A DNA stretch of 64,000 nucleotides from Chryseobacterium hagamense (GCF_007991455.1 NZ_BJYJ01000006.1:1-64000), one strand, 5' to 3'. Counted from the first letter of the stretch, positions 1-8,758 are shown. Made by a program: numbers and translations. Notes: generated from the sequence alone by a model not told the origin.

Positions 1-19
1 AGTACTGATCCGTTTTAAA

Positions 20-76
20 GGATCATGCGCAAAAGTTGGATCACGCGCAAAAGTTGGGACTAGGCAAAAAGTTTGG
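20..76. repeat. Short tandem repeat, three degenerate units
   Basis: Two adjacent 18-nt units, GGATCATGCGCAAAAGTT (20-37) and GGATCACGCGCAAAAGTT (38-55), differ at one base. A third, degraded unit follows at 56-76 and keeps GGCAAAAAGTTTGG. The array is cut off from its left context by the window edge. It could be protein-binding iterons, the end of a mobile element, or a small VNTR; nothing visible decides between these. Confidence 0.6.
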
Positions 77-293
77 TCAATCTTAATAGGAAAAGGGTTC
101 TGTCTTTTGACTCTCCGGAACTGCATTCTAAAGCTTTGATTTCAGTATTGAAGGATTCAGCTACTTTCATCGTAATTTTTTTAAAACATATTAATGTAAT
201 AACTGATCGTTTTCTAAGTTGCGTTTCAAATCTAAAATCTTCCAAAGATTAAAATTGGCCCAATTGTTCCTGTATAATAGAAAAATTAAGAAT

Positions 294-566
294 ATGGAAC
301 ATACCCATTCACAAAATCAGGAAGAGGCTTCAGCTATTGCAATGAACTGGCTGAAAGCAAAAATGAGAGAACGTTTTGAAAGAGACTTCAATCTGGATGA
401 CGAAGTTGTTATCGTATCCGGCGATACACTTAAAGCTGCCCTTACGCCGGAAACGTCGAAACTTTCCCAACCGGAATCATTGGGCCTTTCGTTTTATGTC
501 AATCATATCAACAGCGGAGATTTAAATCCAGATCAGATGGTTTCTGAGATCAATGAGATTAAATGA
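294..566 (+). CDS. Small hypothetical protein, 90 aa
   Basis: I do not recognise a named family. The ATG at 294 is preferred to the upstream in-frame codon at 219 because it follows an A-rich stretch typical of Bacteroidota starts and the upstream residues look non-coding. The product is acidic and soluble with no signal peptide or membrane segment. The N-terminal half (EEASAIAMNWLKAKMRERFERDF) is helix-rich with many charged residues; the C-terminal part ends in a short helix (QMVSEINEIK). It stands alone on the plus strand. A short imperfect hairpin (TCCC-GG / CC-GGGA, about 569-590) follows and may end the transcript. Coding potential is good; function is unknown. Confidence 0.6.
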   Translation: MEHTHSQNQEEASAIAMNWLKAKMRERFERDFNLDDEVVIVSGDTLKAALTPETSKLSQPESLGLSFYVNHINSGDLNPDQMVSEINEIK

Positions 567-1303
567 AAAGTCCCCGGCCGAAACCAGGGAATAATTTGAA
601 AGATATAGTGGTGATTAAATATCATTTTAAATTCAAAGAACGTACCAACATTTCAGATTTTCCTGTTAAGCAGTTAAAATAATTAATTTTAACCGGACTG
701 TTTTCGATTAGGTATGACACTTTTTATGCAATCTGAATAACTTTCTTTACTTTAAAGCATAGCAGATTCACCTTCAAAAATGGTAAACGGCATTACTGAA
801 GATGCACGTTTTTACAGTTCATTTCAATTATATTAAGAATTACCGGATACCGGTTTCAGTATCCTTATTGCATTTTCACAATGAAATGAATTTGAATCCT
901 CCTAAATATTCTGCAGCTATCAATAAAAAACTTCTCAGCATTCCTAGAAATTTAAAAATTTTTAAAACAGATGGGATTTATTTCTGTAGAATTATTGCGT
1001 CATAGGATGCTGCAGTTATAATTTAAGGTCAAAAAAAAACCTCTCGTAATGAGAGGCAAACTTACTGAGAATAAATATTGTGTTATTGCTATTGTAAAAA
1101 TATAAATCATTCCAAAAAGATGTTTATGACCGAAATCACAACCGGAAAAAATTATCTTAACTTTTTGAGGATAAAAAAGACCTGAACATGAGACAGCCAC
1201 TTTAGAAGATGGATTTAATTGATCAGCCTGATGACTATTATTTTAAAAATTATTCTATTTTTCACACAATAATGATTAAATTTGTACAAACTGATTCAAT
1301 ACC
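567..1303. other. Long intergenic region with one minus-strand terminator-like hairpin
   Basis: About 740 bases without a convincing gene. A 67-codon plus-strand frame at 802-1005 shows no recognisable features and I do not accept it. The one clear structure is the hairpin at 1040-1056, listed separately. The rest is AT-rich with no repeat or promoter strong enough to call. Confidence 0.5.
1031..1056 (-). terminator. Orphan intrinsic terminator (minus strand)
   Basis: CCTCTC (1040-1045) pairs with GAGAGG (1051-1056) across a 5-nt loop. Nine A residues at 1031-1039 become a U9 tract on the minus strand. No minus-strand coding gene ends here, so it may close a small minus-strand RNA starting somewhere in 1060-1300. 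Confidence 0.55.
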
Positions 1304-1531
1304 ATGACGTTCAACGAAGCACTTAGACAGAAAAAAAATATTTTGAAAAACACAAGTGAGTTTACCAAGACCCTATATGACTATGTAATTATTCCTGAGC
1401 TTGAGGATGAAGGTAAAAAATATATGGATGAACTGAAAAAGGCTTCTCTTCCTTTTCCTGATGACAGCTGTAAAAAATACAGCAGCAATGCAAGATTCAA
1501 GATATTTCTTCTACCGAAAACCCGGATCTGA
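1304..1531 (+). CDS. Small hypothetical protein, probable frameshift near the 3' end
   Basis: A 75-codon frame starting MTFNEALRQKK, helical and charged, with a CKKYSSN segment near residue 60. Family not recognised. After residue 66 the frame reads FLLPKTRI and stops. Dropping one T from the TTT at 1505-1507 instead gives FFYRKPGSEKKPTV with a stop at 1548-1550, a composition that fits the upstream part better. This suggests either a sequencing slip or a recent frameshift at the 3' end. An orphan hairpin (1585-1608) follows. The start is the first ATG after an AT-rich leader. Real coding is likely; function unknown. Confidence 0.5.
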   Translation: MTFNEALRQKKNILKNTSEFTKTLYDYVIIPELEDEGKKYMDELKKASLPFPDDSCKKYSSNARFKIFLLPKTRI

Positions 1532-1580
1532 AAAGAAACCTACAGTATAAGTTATCAATTTTCATCAAATAAATTTAAAT

Positions 1581-1650
1581 AAAAAATCCCCGTATTGCTA
1601 CAGGGATTAAAAAACTAATAACCATGAAAACTCAAATTAAACATGAGTGA
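1581..1650 (+). other. Hairpin followed by A-rich leader and 8-codon ORF
   Basis: AATCCC (1585-1590) pairs with GGGATT (1603-1608). An A-rich stretch follows and then an ATG at 1624 opening the 8-residue frame MKTQIKHE that stops at 1650. The layout (A-run, hairpin, A-rich spacer, ATG-AAA) matches the elements at 5960 and 7985 but without their shared 24-nt block. It could be a leader, a remnant, or the terminator of a minus-strand RNA. Confidence 0.35.
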
Positions 1651-1863
1651 CTGCAAATGTAAGAAATGTTCATCTTAAATGCATCTATTGGCAGGATAAA
1701 TTTTATCCATTAACATAACTTTAGTATAGATTAAAAATACTTTAATGTATGATAAGAATGCAGAATACCTGTATACATCGGGATTTGGAGAATCTTTGCA
1801 TTATTTTATGCTGAAATTTTACGACCTGAAAAATTAAACATTCATTTAAAAAATGTTAAAAAA

Positions 1864-1891
1864 AATAAGCTCTCATTACTGAGAGCTTATT
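1864..1891 (-). terminator. Intrinsic terminator of the T9SS adhesin-like gene
   Basis: A perfect 12-bp stem AATAAGCTCTCA / TGAGAGCTTATT with a TTAC loop, just past the stop codon of the minus-strand gene ending at 1919. An A-rich run on its left gives the U-tract on the minus strand. Confidence 0.85.
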
Positions 1892-1918
1892 CATTTATGA
1901 TTATCAATTAATTTAATT

Positions 1919-4900
1919 TTATTCCTTGATAAACTTTTTCTGTGCAGTACCTTTCACATCATCGATATCAATCACATAAATTCCATTAATCAATGCATGA
2001 ACATCGATCTTGTTATTTAAAATGATGCCTGATGATACCATCTGTCCCGTGGCATTATAAATTTTATAATTAGCTTTAGGACTAATGTTCTTAATGTTAA
2101 GAACTGTTTTTACCGGATTAGGGTAAATTAAAATCTCATTCTGGTCTACTGCATTAGGTACCGGAAGCTTAGAAATTCTTACCGTATAATCTTCTACTTC
2201 ACCATTCGGGAAGTTGGTACAGTTTACAGGAACAGCATCCTTCGACATAGCCACTCTCATTACGACATATTTGTAATCCGTCAGGCTGATGAATGCATCC
2301 GCCGGTACAGAAAATGTTCCGCTTACCGTCTGATCCGTGTTCGGTCCTGATACCAGGATTCTTTCATCAATATCAAAATATCCGTTTCTGTTGAAATCGA
2401 TCCACACCGCAACTCCGGCATTTCCTGAAGTTTTATCGATGCTGATCTTATTATTTACAGATCCCTGAACCAATTGGATAAAATTATTGGTTACACCGGT
2501 ATAATCCGTATAGTTTGAAGCTACTGACGGGTTGGTCATGACCGGCTTGCCATTAGGCGTTACTGTTACCTTCGAAATATAATTTGAACTGGCTGTTGTC
2601 GCATGCATCTGGCAGTATACGATAGTTGGTGTCGTAAACAGATACGGAAGCGTATAGTTACCAGGTGTTCCGCTACAGATGTTGGCTACCTGCATTTCGT
2701 ATTGTGTAAGTTCCAGCAGGCCGGTTAAGGTAATCGTGTTGGTATTGGATGTTACCGTCGTCCAGCTTGGAATGCCTACTTTTCTGTATCTCAGGACGTA
2801 GGTTGCGCCTGGGAAAGCAGCCCATGTTACCTGTGCTGTCGTGGTGGTGATATTCGTGATCGTCAGTCCCGGAGGAGCAATTTCACAGGTTCTTTCCGTA
2901 GTAAATACTTTAGGATTGGACCATGGATTCAATGTATTCTCATTATCACACATATTGGCCACCTGCACTTCATAATTGGTAAACACATTCAGGTTCGACA
3001 GCGTGTAGGTGTTGGCCGGAGCCAGCGGCAATGGGATGTTTGCACTCCATCCACCGGTACCGCTTCCTACGATCCTGTATCTCAGGAAATAGTGAGAACT
3101 TGCGGCAAGCGGAGACCATGTGATTAATGCTGATGTGGTAGTAATAGCACTTACCGTTACATTTGGAGGCGTAGGATCACATCGGGTCGTAAACGTACTG
3201 TGTGAATATACTCCTGTATTGGTATTACAGATGGCAGCTACTTCTACTTCGTACTGGGTAGCCGATAAAAGGTTGGTCAGTGTTGTTGTGTTGGTCGTTG
3301 CCGGAGAAGCAGCGGCTGCCACGTTTACGGTCTGCCAGTTTGAAGCCGGAGAAGTAATCGGTCTGTATCTTACCGTATAGGTAGCTCCACCGATATCCTG
3401 ATTCCAGGTCAACACGATTGAGTTGTGCGTTGGCGTACCCAGTGTTACGGTTGGCGTTGCATTGCTGCAGATACGTAAGTTGATGTTATCAATGGCAATC
3501 GGAGGCTGTGTACCGCCGCTTCCGTCATTTCTCCATTCAAATACCAGACGCATGGTTGTTCCGGCAAAACTTGAAATATTTAATGTTGGATTAAAGACAT
3601 TCTGCCATGCAGTCTGTTGGTTATAGTTGCTACCAATCTGAATTCTACCGGTACCTGCCGTAATCTGAGTTCCTGAAACAGGCATAAAGGTCGTCGGCAC
3701 CATCCATACTCTTAGATAGTCAAAGCTTGATTCCCCAACGCCTTTCCAGTCGAATGAGAAAATCGCCGTTGTAGTTCCTGCCGGTACGATGATATCCCTG
3801 TAGGCATGAACAACGCTGGTTGATGTAATGCTGTAAGCATTGGTAGTTCCGTTGGTATTGGAAATGTACAGTGAATTTCCGGTATTTCCGGTTGCACTTC
3901 CATACGTCCATTTATTGGTCTGGGTACCGTTTGTATATCCCAGGTCGCTTCCGGTTGTAAAGGTCTGGATATAAGGAATGGTAGCAGGAATCTGGGTAGT
4001 CGTAAAGCTTGGTCCGGCCATCCAGAAACTTCTGTCCGGTCCTGAACATACGGAACGTATCCAGATATAATAAGTCGTATTAGGGGTCAGCGACGTCAGG
4101 TTAAGCGTTGTTCCTGCAGATGTACCGGTTGGTGTGGTACCTGCAACAGGCGCTACATTGGTAGTGGATAAATAATATTGGTATCCGCCAACCGGAGCCG
4201 GTACTGCAGCGGTCCAGGTAACGGTTGCCGTGCTGCTTCCTACGGTACTGATGGCAATATTGGTAGGAACCTGACAGGTCGGGATGCTTAAATTGATATT
4301 GTCAATAGCTGCAGCAGGCTGCGTTCCGAAAACACCGTCATTCCTCCATTCAAACACCAGGCGCACGTTCTGACCGGCAAAACTGCTGAGGTTAACCAGG
4401 GTATTGAAATAATTCTGCCATGTACTTTGCTGGTTCAGATCACCACCCAGCTGGATCCTTCCTCCACCTGTTGTAATCTGTGTTCCGGCAACCGGTGTAT
4501 AAGAGATCGGTACGAGCCATACCCTTAAGTAATCCCATCCGGACTCCCCTTCTCCTTTCCAGTCGAACGATAAAGTTGCATTGGTGCTTCCTGCAGGAAC
4601 AATAATATCCCTGAAAGCATGCACCACACTTGAAGCGGACGTATTGTACCCATTGGTAACTCCGTTATCATTGGTGATATACAGAGAATTGGCAGGGTTT
4701 CCGGTTACCGAACCGTAAAACCAGATATTAGGCTGTCCGGAACTGGTCAGCTGAAGATCATTCCCCGTTGAGAAGTTCTGTACATAAGGAATCGTGGTAG
4801 GGATCTGAAGCGTTGAAAAACTTGAAGCAGCGATCCAGACACTTTTATTGGTTGCCCCGCATACGGAACGTACCCACCAGTAATAAGTAGTACTTGGAGA

Positions 4901-5689
4901 TAATGGTACGGTAACACTGGTTCCTGCATTTGCTACCCCGGTAGTGGCCGCAGTAGGAGCTGTAGGATTAGTGCTTATATAATACTCATATCCGTTGGCC
5001 GGAACGGTACCGGGAGCCGTCCATGATAAAACCGCACTGTTGGTGGTGATAGTTCCTGTAGTTGGTGCAGAAGGAGGGAAACAGCTTGGTACGCTTACGT
5101 TGATGTTATCAATGGCAATTGGCGGCTGTGTCCCGAAACTGTCATCATTTCTCCATTCGAAGACGAGACGCATCGTTGACCCGGCAAAAGAGCTGATGTT
5201 CAAGCTGATGGTACTATAGGTCTGCCATGCAGTCTGTCCTATAAATTCAGTCCCGATCTGGATTCTTCCGCCACCGGCAGTAATCTGTGTTCCTGTGGTA
5301 GGAGTAAACGTAGCCGGAACCATCCATACCCGGAGGTAATCCCATCCGGACTCCCCTGTTCCCTTCCAATCGAATGAAAAGTTGGCTACGGAAGCACCCG
5401 TTGGAATGGTAAGATCCCGGTAGGCCTGTACAACACTCGTTGCACTGGTTGAATAAGCATTCGTCGTTCCATTCGTATTTGAGATGTAGAGCGAGTTGCC
5501 CGCATTTCCCGTTGCAGAACCGTAAAACCACTTATTGGTCTGGCTTCCGTTGAGTAACGTAAAGTCATTGGCGGTATTAAAGTTCTGTGAATACGGTAAT
5601 GGAGCAGGTGTTTGTCCATAGACATCCGGAATGGCGCCTAAATTTAACAAACACAGAAGAAGTACTAAGAAAGTAGAAATTTTCTTCAT
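1919..5689 (-). CDS. T9SS-secreted multidomain surface protein (three jelly-roll-like modules, fibronectin III, GEVED)
   Basis: A 1256-residue exported protein. Residues 1-26 are a signal peptide (LVLLLCLLNLGA). Three homologous modules of about 170 residues follow, each with the core WFYGS/WTYGS..TGN..NSLYI, FSFDWKG.GES..DYLRVW and LVFEWRND..GTQP..AIDNIN, each followed by a fibronectin type III domain. More Fn3 repeats come next, then a GEVED-type domain (WIDFNRNGYFD ... FPNGEVEDYTV), then a T9SS type A sorting domain (ILIYPNPVKTVLNIKN to the end). The modules resemble choice-of-anchor J or MAM-like folds. A -7 box TAGATTTG lies at 5716-5723 and a strong terminator follows the gene. Likely role: cell-surface adhesin or secreted binding protein; no enzymatic motif was seen. 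Confidence 0.9.
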   Translation of the reverse strand: MKKISTFLVLLLCLLNLGAIPDVYGQTPAPLPYSQNFNTANDFTLLNGSQTNKWFYGSATGNAGNSLYISNTNGTTNAYSTSATSVVQAYRDLTIPTGASVANFSFDWKGTGESGWDYLRVWMVPATFTPTTGTQITAGGGRIQIGTEFIGQTAWQTYSTISLNISSFAGSTMRLVFEWRNDDSFGTQPPIAIDNINVSVPSCFPPSAPTTGTITTNSAVLSWTAPGTVPANGYEYYISTNPTAPTAATTGVANAGTSVTVPLSPSTTYYWWVRSVCGATNKSVWIAASSFSTLQIPTTIPYVQNFSTGNDLQLTSSGQPNIWFYGSVTGNPANSLYITNDNGVTNGYNTSASSVVHAFRDIIVPAGSTNATLSFDWKGEGESGWDYLRVWLVPISYTPVAGTQITTGGGRIQLGGDLNQQSTWQNYFNTLVNLSSFAGQNVRLVFEWRNDGVFGTQPAAAIDNINLSIPTCQVPTNIAISTVGSSTATVTWTAAVPAPVGGYQYYLSTTNVAPVAGTTPTGTSAGTTLNLTSLTPNTTYYIWIRSVCSGPDRSFWMAGPSFTTTQIPATIPYIQTFTTGSDLGYTNGTQTNKWTYGSATGNTGNSLYISNTNGTTNAYSITSTSVVHAYRDIIVPAGTTTAIFSFDWKGVGESSFDYLRVWMVPTTFMPVSGTQITAGTGRIQIGSNYNQQTAWQNVFNPTLNISSFAGTTMRLVFEWRNDGSGGTQPPIAIDNINLRICSNATPTVTLGTPTHNSIVLTWNQDIGGATYTVRYRPITSPASNWQTVNVAAAASPATTNTTTLTNLLSATQYEVEVAAICNTNTGVYSHSTFTTRCDPTPPNVTVSAITTTSALITWSPLAASSHYFLRYRIVGSGTGGWSANIPLPLAPANTYTLSNLNVFTNYEVQVANMCDNENTLNPWSNPKVFTTERTCEIAPPGLTITNITTTTAQVTWAAFPGATYVLRYRKVGIPSWTTVTSNTNTITLTGLLELTQYEMQVANICSGTPGNYTLPYLFTTPTIVYCQMHATTASSNYISKVTVTPNGKPVMTNPSVASNYTDYTGVTNNFIQLVQGSVNNKISIDKTSGNAGVAVWIDFNRNGYFDIDERILVSGPNTDQTVSGTFSVPADAFISLTDYKYVVMRVAMSKDAVPVNCTNFPNGEVEDYTVRISKLPVPNAVDQNEILIYPNPVKTVLNIKNISPKANYKIYNATGQMVSSGIILNNKIDVHALINGIYVIDIDDVKGTAQKKFIKE

Positions 5690-5715
5690 AAGTTATCATT
5701 TAATATTAATCCTTG

Positions 5716-5723
5716 CAAATCTA
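5716..5723 (-). promoter_or_regulatory. -7 promoter element TAGATTTG
   Basis: Matches the Bacteroidota -7 consensus TAnnTTTG, about 26 nt upstream of the T9SS gene start at 5689. No clear -33 TTG was found at the usual spacing. Confidence 0.5.
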
Positions 5724-5959
5724 ATCCGTTTTTTGATAATTTGTAGCATAAAATACTATAATTTTTAAATAAATTACAGTAAATCCAATAGTCCATCTAT
5801 TGAAAAACAAATATATAAAGGCATTTAGACAGTAAACGTTCAATGTATACTTTTATTGTTTTCCGGACAATCTAAATCAATTGGTTGTTAATGGGTTTTT
5901 ATATATAATCATTCATCATTGAAGAAATCAGGCCAGTACAATAATCTGTAATCGGTATG

Positions 5960-6087
5960 AAAAAAATAAGGTCTCCTTTTTGTAAAGGAGACCAAAAAAA
6001 ACACAAATGATGAAAAAAATTTTATTGAATCAATTATTATTAATCCATGCCGTAAAATTAATCAGGCATGCTTTATTTTATTTATGA
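5960..6087 (+). other. Hairpin plus 24-nt shared block and tiny MMKKI ORF (copy 1)
   Basis: A perfect 10-bp stem, GGTCTCCTTT (5970-5979) and AAAGGAGACC (5984-5993), is followed by a 24-nt A-rich block at 5997-6020 that is identical to 8009-8032. The block contains ATGATGAAA and opens a 26-codon frame at 6007-6087 starting MMKKILLNQ. Beyond the block the two loci diverge. It may be a leader with a short peptide, a small RNA, or a dispersed repeat. On the minus strand the hairpin plus the left A-run would act as a terminator. Confidence 0.5.
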
Positions 6088-6335
6088 TTGAAATCATACC
6101 GGCAGTTTTTTTCCAGATAAATAAGATTCATTTTAATACTTATTATAAAAATAATTGTTTACCAGCTCGATCAGGATATTTATGAAGTAATCTTTAATAA
6201 GTATGGATCCAAACACTCTGAACAAGTACCGGTCATAAAACCATAGAATTAATTCTATAAAAATTCATTGATTTAGATCATTATATTTAAATATTATGTT
6301 AAGTAGTTTTACCGTATTGAATAAATCAAATTGAC

Positions 6336-7175
6336 GTGAATAAAATCTCCATACTTATTGCGAATTATAATAATGGCAGATATTTCAGGGATTGTTATGA
6401 TTCCGTTATTTCGCAAAGCTGGGAAAACTGGGAGGTGATTATTGTCGATGACTGCTCTACAGACGGCTCTGCGGATCTTATAAAAATACTTATTAAGGAG
6501 GATAACCGTTTTAAATTCTATCAGAACAAAACCAACAGAGGATGCGGCTACAGCAAGAAAAAATGTCTGGATCTTGCGACCGGTGAATTCTGTGCCTTTC
6601 TTGATCCTGACGACGCGCTTTTTGATAATGCGGCAGAAAGCATATTAAAGGAATTCAATAGGAATCAGAAAATCATTGCAGCCTATTCCAAATTAATTTT
6701 CTGCGATAAATCCCTCAATCCAAAAGCGGTCTTTTCGAAAATAAAACAAATTCATAACAACAGGTATTTTTTTAATATCCCGATACAGATTCACGCCTTT
6801 TTTGTTTTTAAAAGAGAAGCGTACCTGAAAACTTCCGGTATTAATCCGGATCTTAAGAATGCCGTTGATCAGGATCTTTATCTTAAACTGCTTGAAACAG
6901 GAGACGCTAAATTCGTGGATGAAGTTCTTTATAAATACAGGATTCATCCTGACGGGATTTCCCAGCACAGTTCCAAACAGAGCGTAAAAGAATCTTTTGC
7001 TCGTGTTATTCATGAAACCATGCAGCGGAGGGAAATTACCAGCATTAACGGAACTCCCGTCCCTGAAGTCTATACGGATGCCCAGGATATTTATGATATG
7101 CTGAATTACCAGACGAAAATCCATTATAGGTTAATGAATAAAATAAAACTTCATCTCAGCACGATCAGCAACTGA
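6336..7175 (+). CDS. Family 2 glycosyltransferase (GT-A fold)
   Basis: A 279-residue cytoplasmic enzyme of the GT2 family, which transfers a sugar from a nucleotide-sugar to a glycan or lipid acceptor. The N-terminus ISILIANYNNGRYFRDCYDSV and VIIVDDCSTDGS are the nucleotide-binding signature. FLDPDDALF is the metal-binding DxD region, and AVDQDLYLKL supplies the usual acidic catalytic loop. Translation starts at a GTG (6336); no better in-frame ATG is near. No membrane segment. It stands alone rather than in a polysaccharide cluster, so the acceptor is unknown. An R1 repeat lies 60 bases downstream. Confidence 0.88.
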   Translation: MNKISILIANYNNGRYFRDCYDSVISQSWENWEVIIVDDCSTDGSADLIKILIKEDNRFKFYQNKTNRGCGYSKKKCLDLATGEFCAFLDPDDALFDNAAESILKEFNRNQKIIAAYSKLIFCDKSLNPKAVFSKIKQIHNNRYFFNIPIQIHAFFVFKREAYLKTSGINPDLKNAVDQDLYLKLLETGDAKFVDEVLYKYRIHPDGISQHSSKQSVKESFARVIHETMQRREITSINGTPVPEVYTDAQDIYDMLNYQTKIHYRLMNKIKLHLSTISN

Positions 7176-7235
7176 GTAATAACCAACCAAGCTTAAATTT
7201 GAGTAGCCGATCTCTCCAGGAAATCTGATCCTAAA

Positions 7236-7534
7236 ATAACGTGAGCTCGATGTAGAAATATGATCATAAGGCTGGAAGAGGGATGCCTGATGCAGAAAGT
7301 TTCTCTCGTCAAAAATATAATAAGAGGTCCTCATGATCAAACTGAATCTTTTGTCAGCGGCTTGGTTTTATTTTAACCAATAAACGGTTCAACACAAATT
7401 GAATAAAGCAAAATTTACATTGTTTTAAAGTTCCGAAGCGATGGCTTTCTACAGGATGGGATAAAATCCTGACTGAATTAGCAGTGAATTTTATTTTTAA
7501 AATTAATTAAACAACTGGACATAATTCACGTTAA
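7236..7534 (+). repeat. R1 dispersed repeat, copy C
   Basis: About 299 bp, bounded by ATAACGTGA on the left and TTCACGTTAA (7525-7534) on the right. The core GGCTGGAAGAGGGATGCC starts at 7270, 34 bases from the left end as in copy A. GGGATAAAATCCTGACTGAA near the right matches copies A and B. No reading frame is conserved between copies. It lies downstream of the glycosyltransferase gene. Confidence 0.75.
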
Positions 7535-7538
7535 AATA

Positions 7539-7566
7539 AAGAGGCGGCCTTAAAAGGCCGCCTCTT
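7539..7566 (-). terminator. Intrinsic terminator of the small lipoprotein gene
   Basis: A perfect 11-bp stem AAGAGGCGGCC / GGCCGCCTCTT with a TTAAAA loop, 5 nt after the right end of R1 copy C and about 30 nt past the stop of the minus-strand gene at 7598. Confidence 0.85.
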
Positions 7567-7597
7567 CTTAAGGTGTATATGGGTTGGAAAAAGTGTC

Positions 7598-7885
7598 TTA
7601 TCTTGCAGAATCCGTCCGCGTTCCATTCGATGGTGTACTGCCGGTTGAGCCGTTAGTCTGGTTCGTTGTAGTACTTCTCTGATTATTCTGGGTATTCCCC
7701 TGGTTCATCGCACTGTCGCCGGCGGTGCCCGCAGAATCTGAAGGCATGGCTCCTGAAGTATCAGACATGGTTCCCGAAGTACCGGTAGAATCTGCCATGG
7801 TTGTGTTATCATTTTGTGTTTCCTGTTTTTTACAGCTTACTGCAAAAAGACTTAATCCCAGCATTAATAGCATTACTTTTTTCAT
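7598..7885 (-). CDS. Small low-complexity lipoprotein
   Basis: 95 residues. The N-terminus MKKVMLLMLGLSLFAVSCKK is a lipoprotein signal with a lipobox ending at Cys18, so the product should be a lipid-anchored envelope protein. The mature part is almost entirely Ser, Thr, Asn, Gln, Gly, Asp (SGTMSDTSGAMPSDSAGTAGD and similar), probably disordered. Such short lipoproteins are common and rarely characterised in Chryseobacterium. It is a single-gene unit with a strong terminator. Function unknown. Confidence 0.8.
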   Translation of the reverse strand: MKKVMLLMLGLSLFAVSCKKQETQNDNTTMADSTGTSGTMSDTSGAMPSDSAGTAGDSAMNQGNTQNNQRSTTTNQTNGSTGSTPSNGTRTDSAR

Positions 7886-7984
7886 ATAATAATTTTTTGA
7901 TGTTTAAATATTAAATCAAAATTATGTTTAAAAAAATGGGAATTCTATGAGCGGAGTCATAACACAGGATAAATATTCAATGAA

Positions 7985-8111
7985 ATAGCCTCCCTTGCAG
8001 GAGGCCGTAAAAACACAAATGATGAAAAAAATCTATTCAGAGTGCACTGAACAGAGCTTATATGCAGCTATTGCTGCTATACTTCGATTTACAATTCCTC
8101 CGCTTATATGA
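7985..8111 (+). other. Hairpin plus 24-nt shared block and tiny MMKKI ORF (copy 2)
   Basis: GCCTCC (7988-7993) pairs with GGAGGC (8000-8005). Three bases later comes the 24-nt block 8009-8032, identical to 5997-6020, with ATGATGAAA. The frame opened at 8019 runs 30 codons to 8111 (MMKKIYSECTEQS...). Downstream sequence is unrelated to copy 1. The region up to 8285 contains no gene. Confidence 0.5.
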
Positions 8112-8290
8112 AGTTATTGTAATAATATGGTAGATCTTACCCTTAACTTTTATAGATGAGAGAGGCCAAAGATAATAAGCATTAATGAAATAAACAAAAT
8201 AGTAAGTATTAAAATTTCAGAAAAACAGAAATTATACGTATCATAAAGTCTTTCAGACTTTTAGCAGTTCTGTTATTTCATAATAAAAAA

Positions 8291-8312
8291 ATCCCACCGT
8301 TTCAGGTGAGAT
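8291..8312 (-). terminator. Intrinsic terminator
   Basis: On the minus strand ATCTCACC pairs with GGTGGGAT (one G-T pair) across a 6-nt loop, followed by a run of T. It closes the secreted-protein gene ending at 8324. Confidence 0.8.
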
Positions 8313-8323
8313 TTTCATTCGTT

Positions 8324-8758
8324 TTATTCTTCCCAGACAATGGGAATATAAATCGTGACATAACCGTCAGGATCTACCTGTGCATCCGAAACTTCAGAGG
8401 TTACAGAGCCGTATCCTACCCAGCCGCCCTGTCCCTGCATGGCAGTAAAAGTATAAGTTCCGGCAGGCAAATCCTCAGAATAGGCAGGTAATGTCTGGAA
8501 GCCGCCTCCGTAATAGGTATCGTAACTTTGCCCGGTTACCGTATGGGTCGCGATAAAACTTCCCACGTCATAACTCCCGGAAAGCGTCTTGCTTCCGTCC
8601 TGTCCCACAAGGCCATAACGGATTTTATACGTTTTGGCTTTTGCAGGTTCTTTAGAAACGATGTTCTTTGTGTGTGAATCCTTTGCCTCAGTGGAAAAAG
8701 AACTTCCCACGATAACAACACCTGCCATCAGCAGGATTTTTACAAGTGAATTTTTCAT
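8324..8758 (-). CDS. Secreted hypothetical protein, 144 aa
   Basis: The ATG at 8758 is preferred over one 8 codons upstream because it places a standard signal peptide (MKNSLVKILLMAGVVIVGSSFSTEA) at the N-terminus. The mature part is beta-rich (KTYKIRYGLVGQDGSKTLSGSYDVG ... LPAGTYTFTAMQGQGGWVGYGS ... YVTIYIPIVWEE), like a small immunoglobulin or prealbumin-type sandwich. No catalytic motif, lipobox or T9SS signal. I do not recognise a named family. Monocistronic with its own terminator. Confidence 0.75.
   Translation of the reverse strand: MKNSLVKILLMAGVVIVGSSFSTEAKDSHTKNIVSKEPAKAKTYKIRYGLVGQDGSKTLSGSYDVGSFIATHTVTGQSYDTYYGGGFQTLPAYSEDLPAGTYTFTAMQGQGGWVGYGSVTSEVSDAQVDPDGYVTIYIPIVWEE

Noticed and set aside
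802..1005. A 67-codon plus-strand ORF in the first long gap
   Set aside because: No signal, domain or coding bias; probably chance in AT-rich DNA.
1000..1200. A 66-codon minus-strand ORF overlapping the orphan terminator
   Set aside because: It runs through the hairpin and U-tract and has an atypical composition.
1745..1837. A 30-codon ORF (MYDKNAEYLYTSG...)
   Set aside because: Somewhat protein-like but too short, with no leader signal or neighbour to support it.
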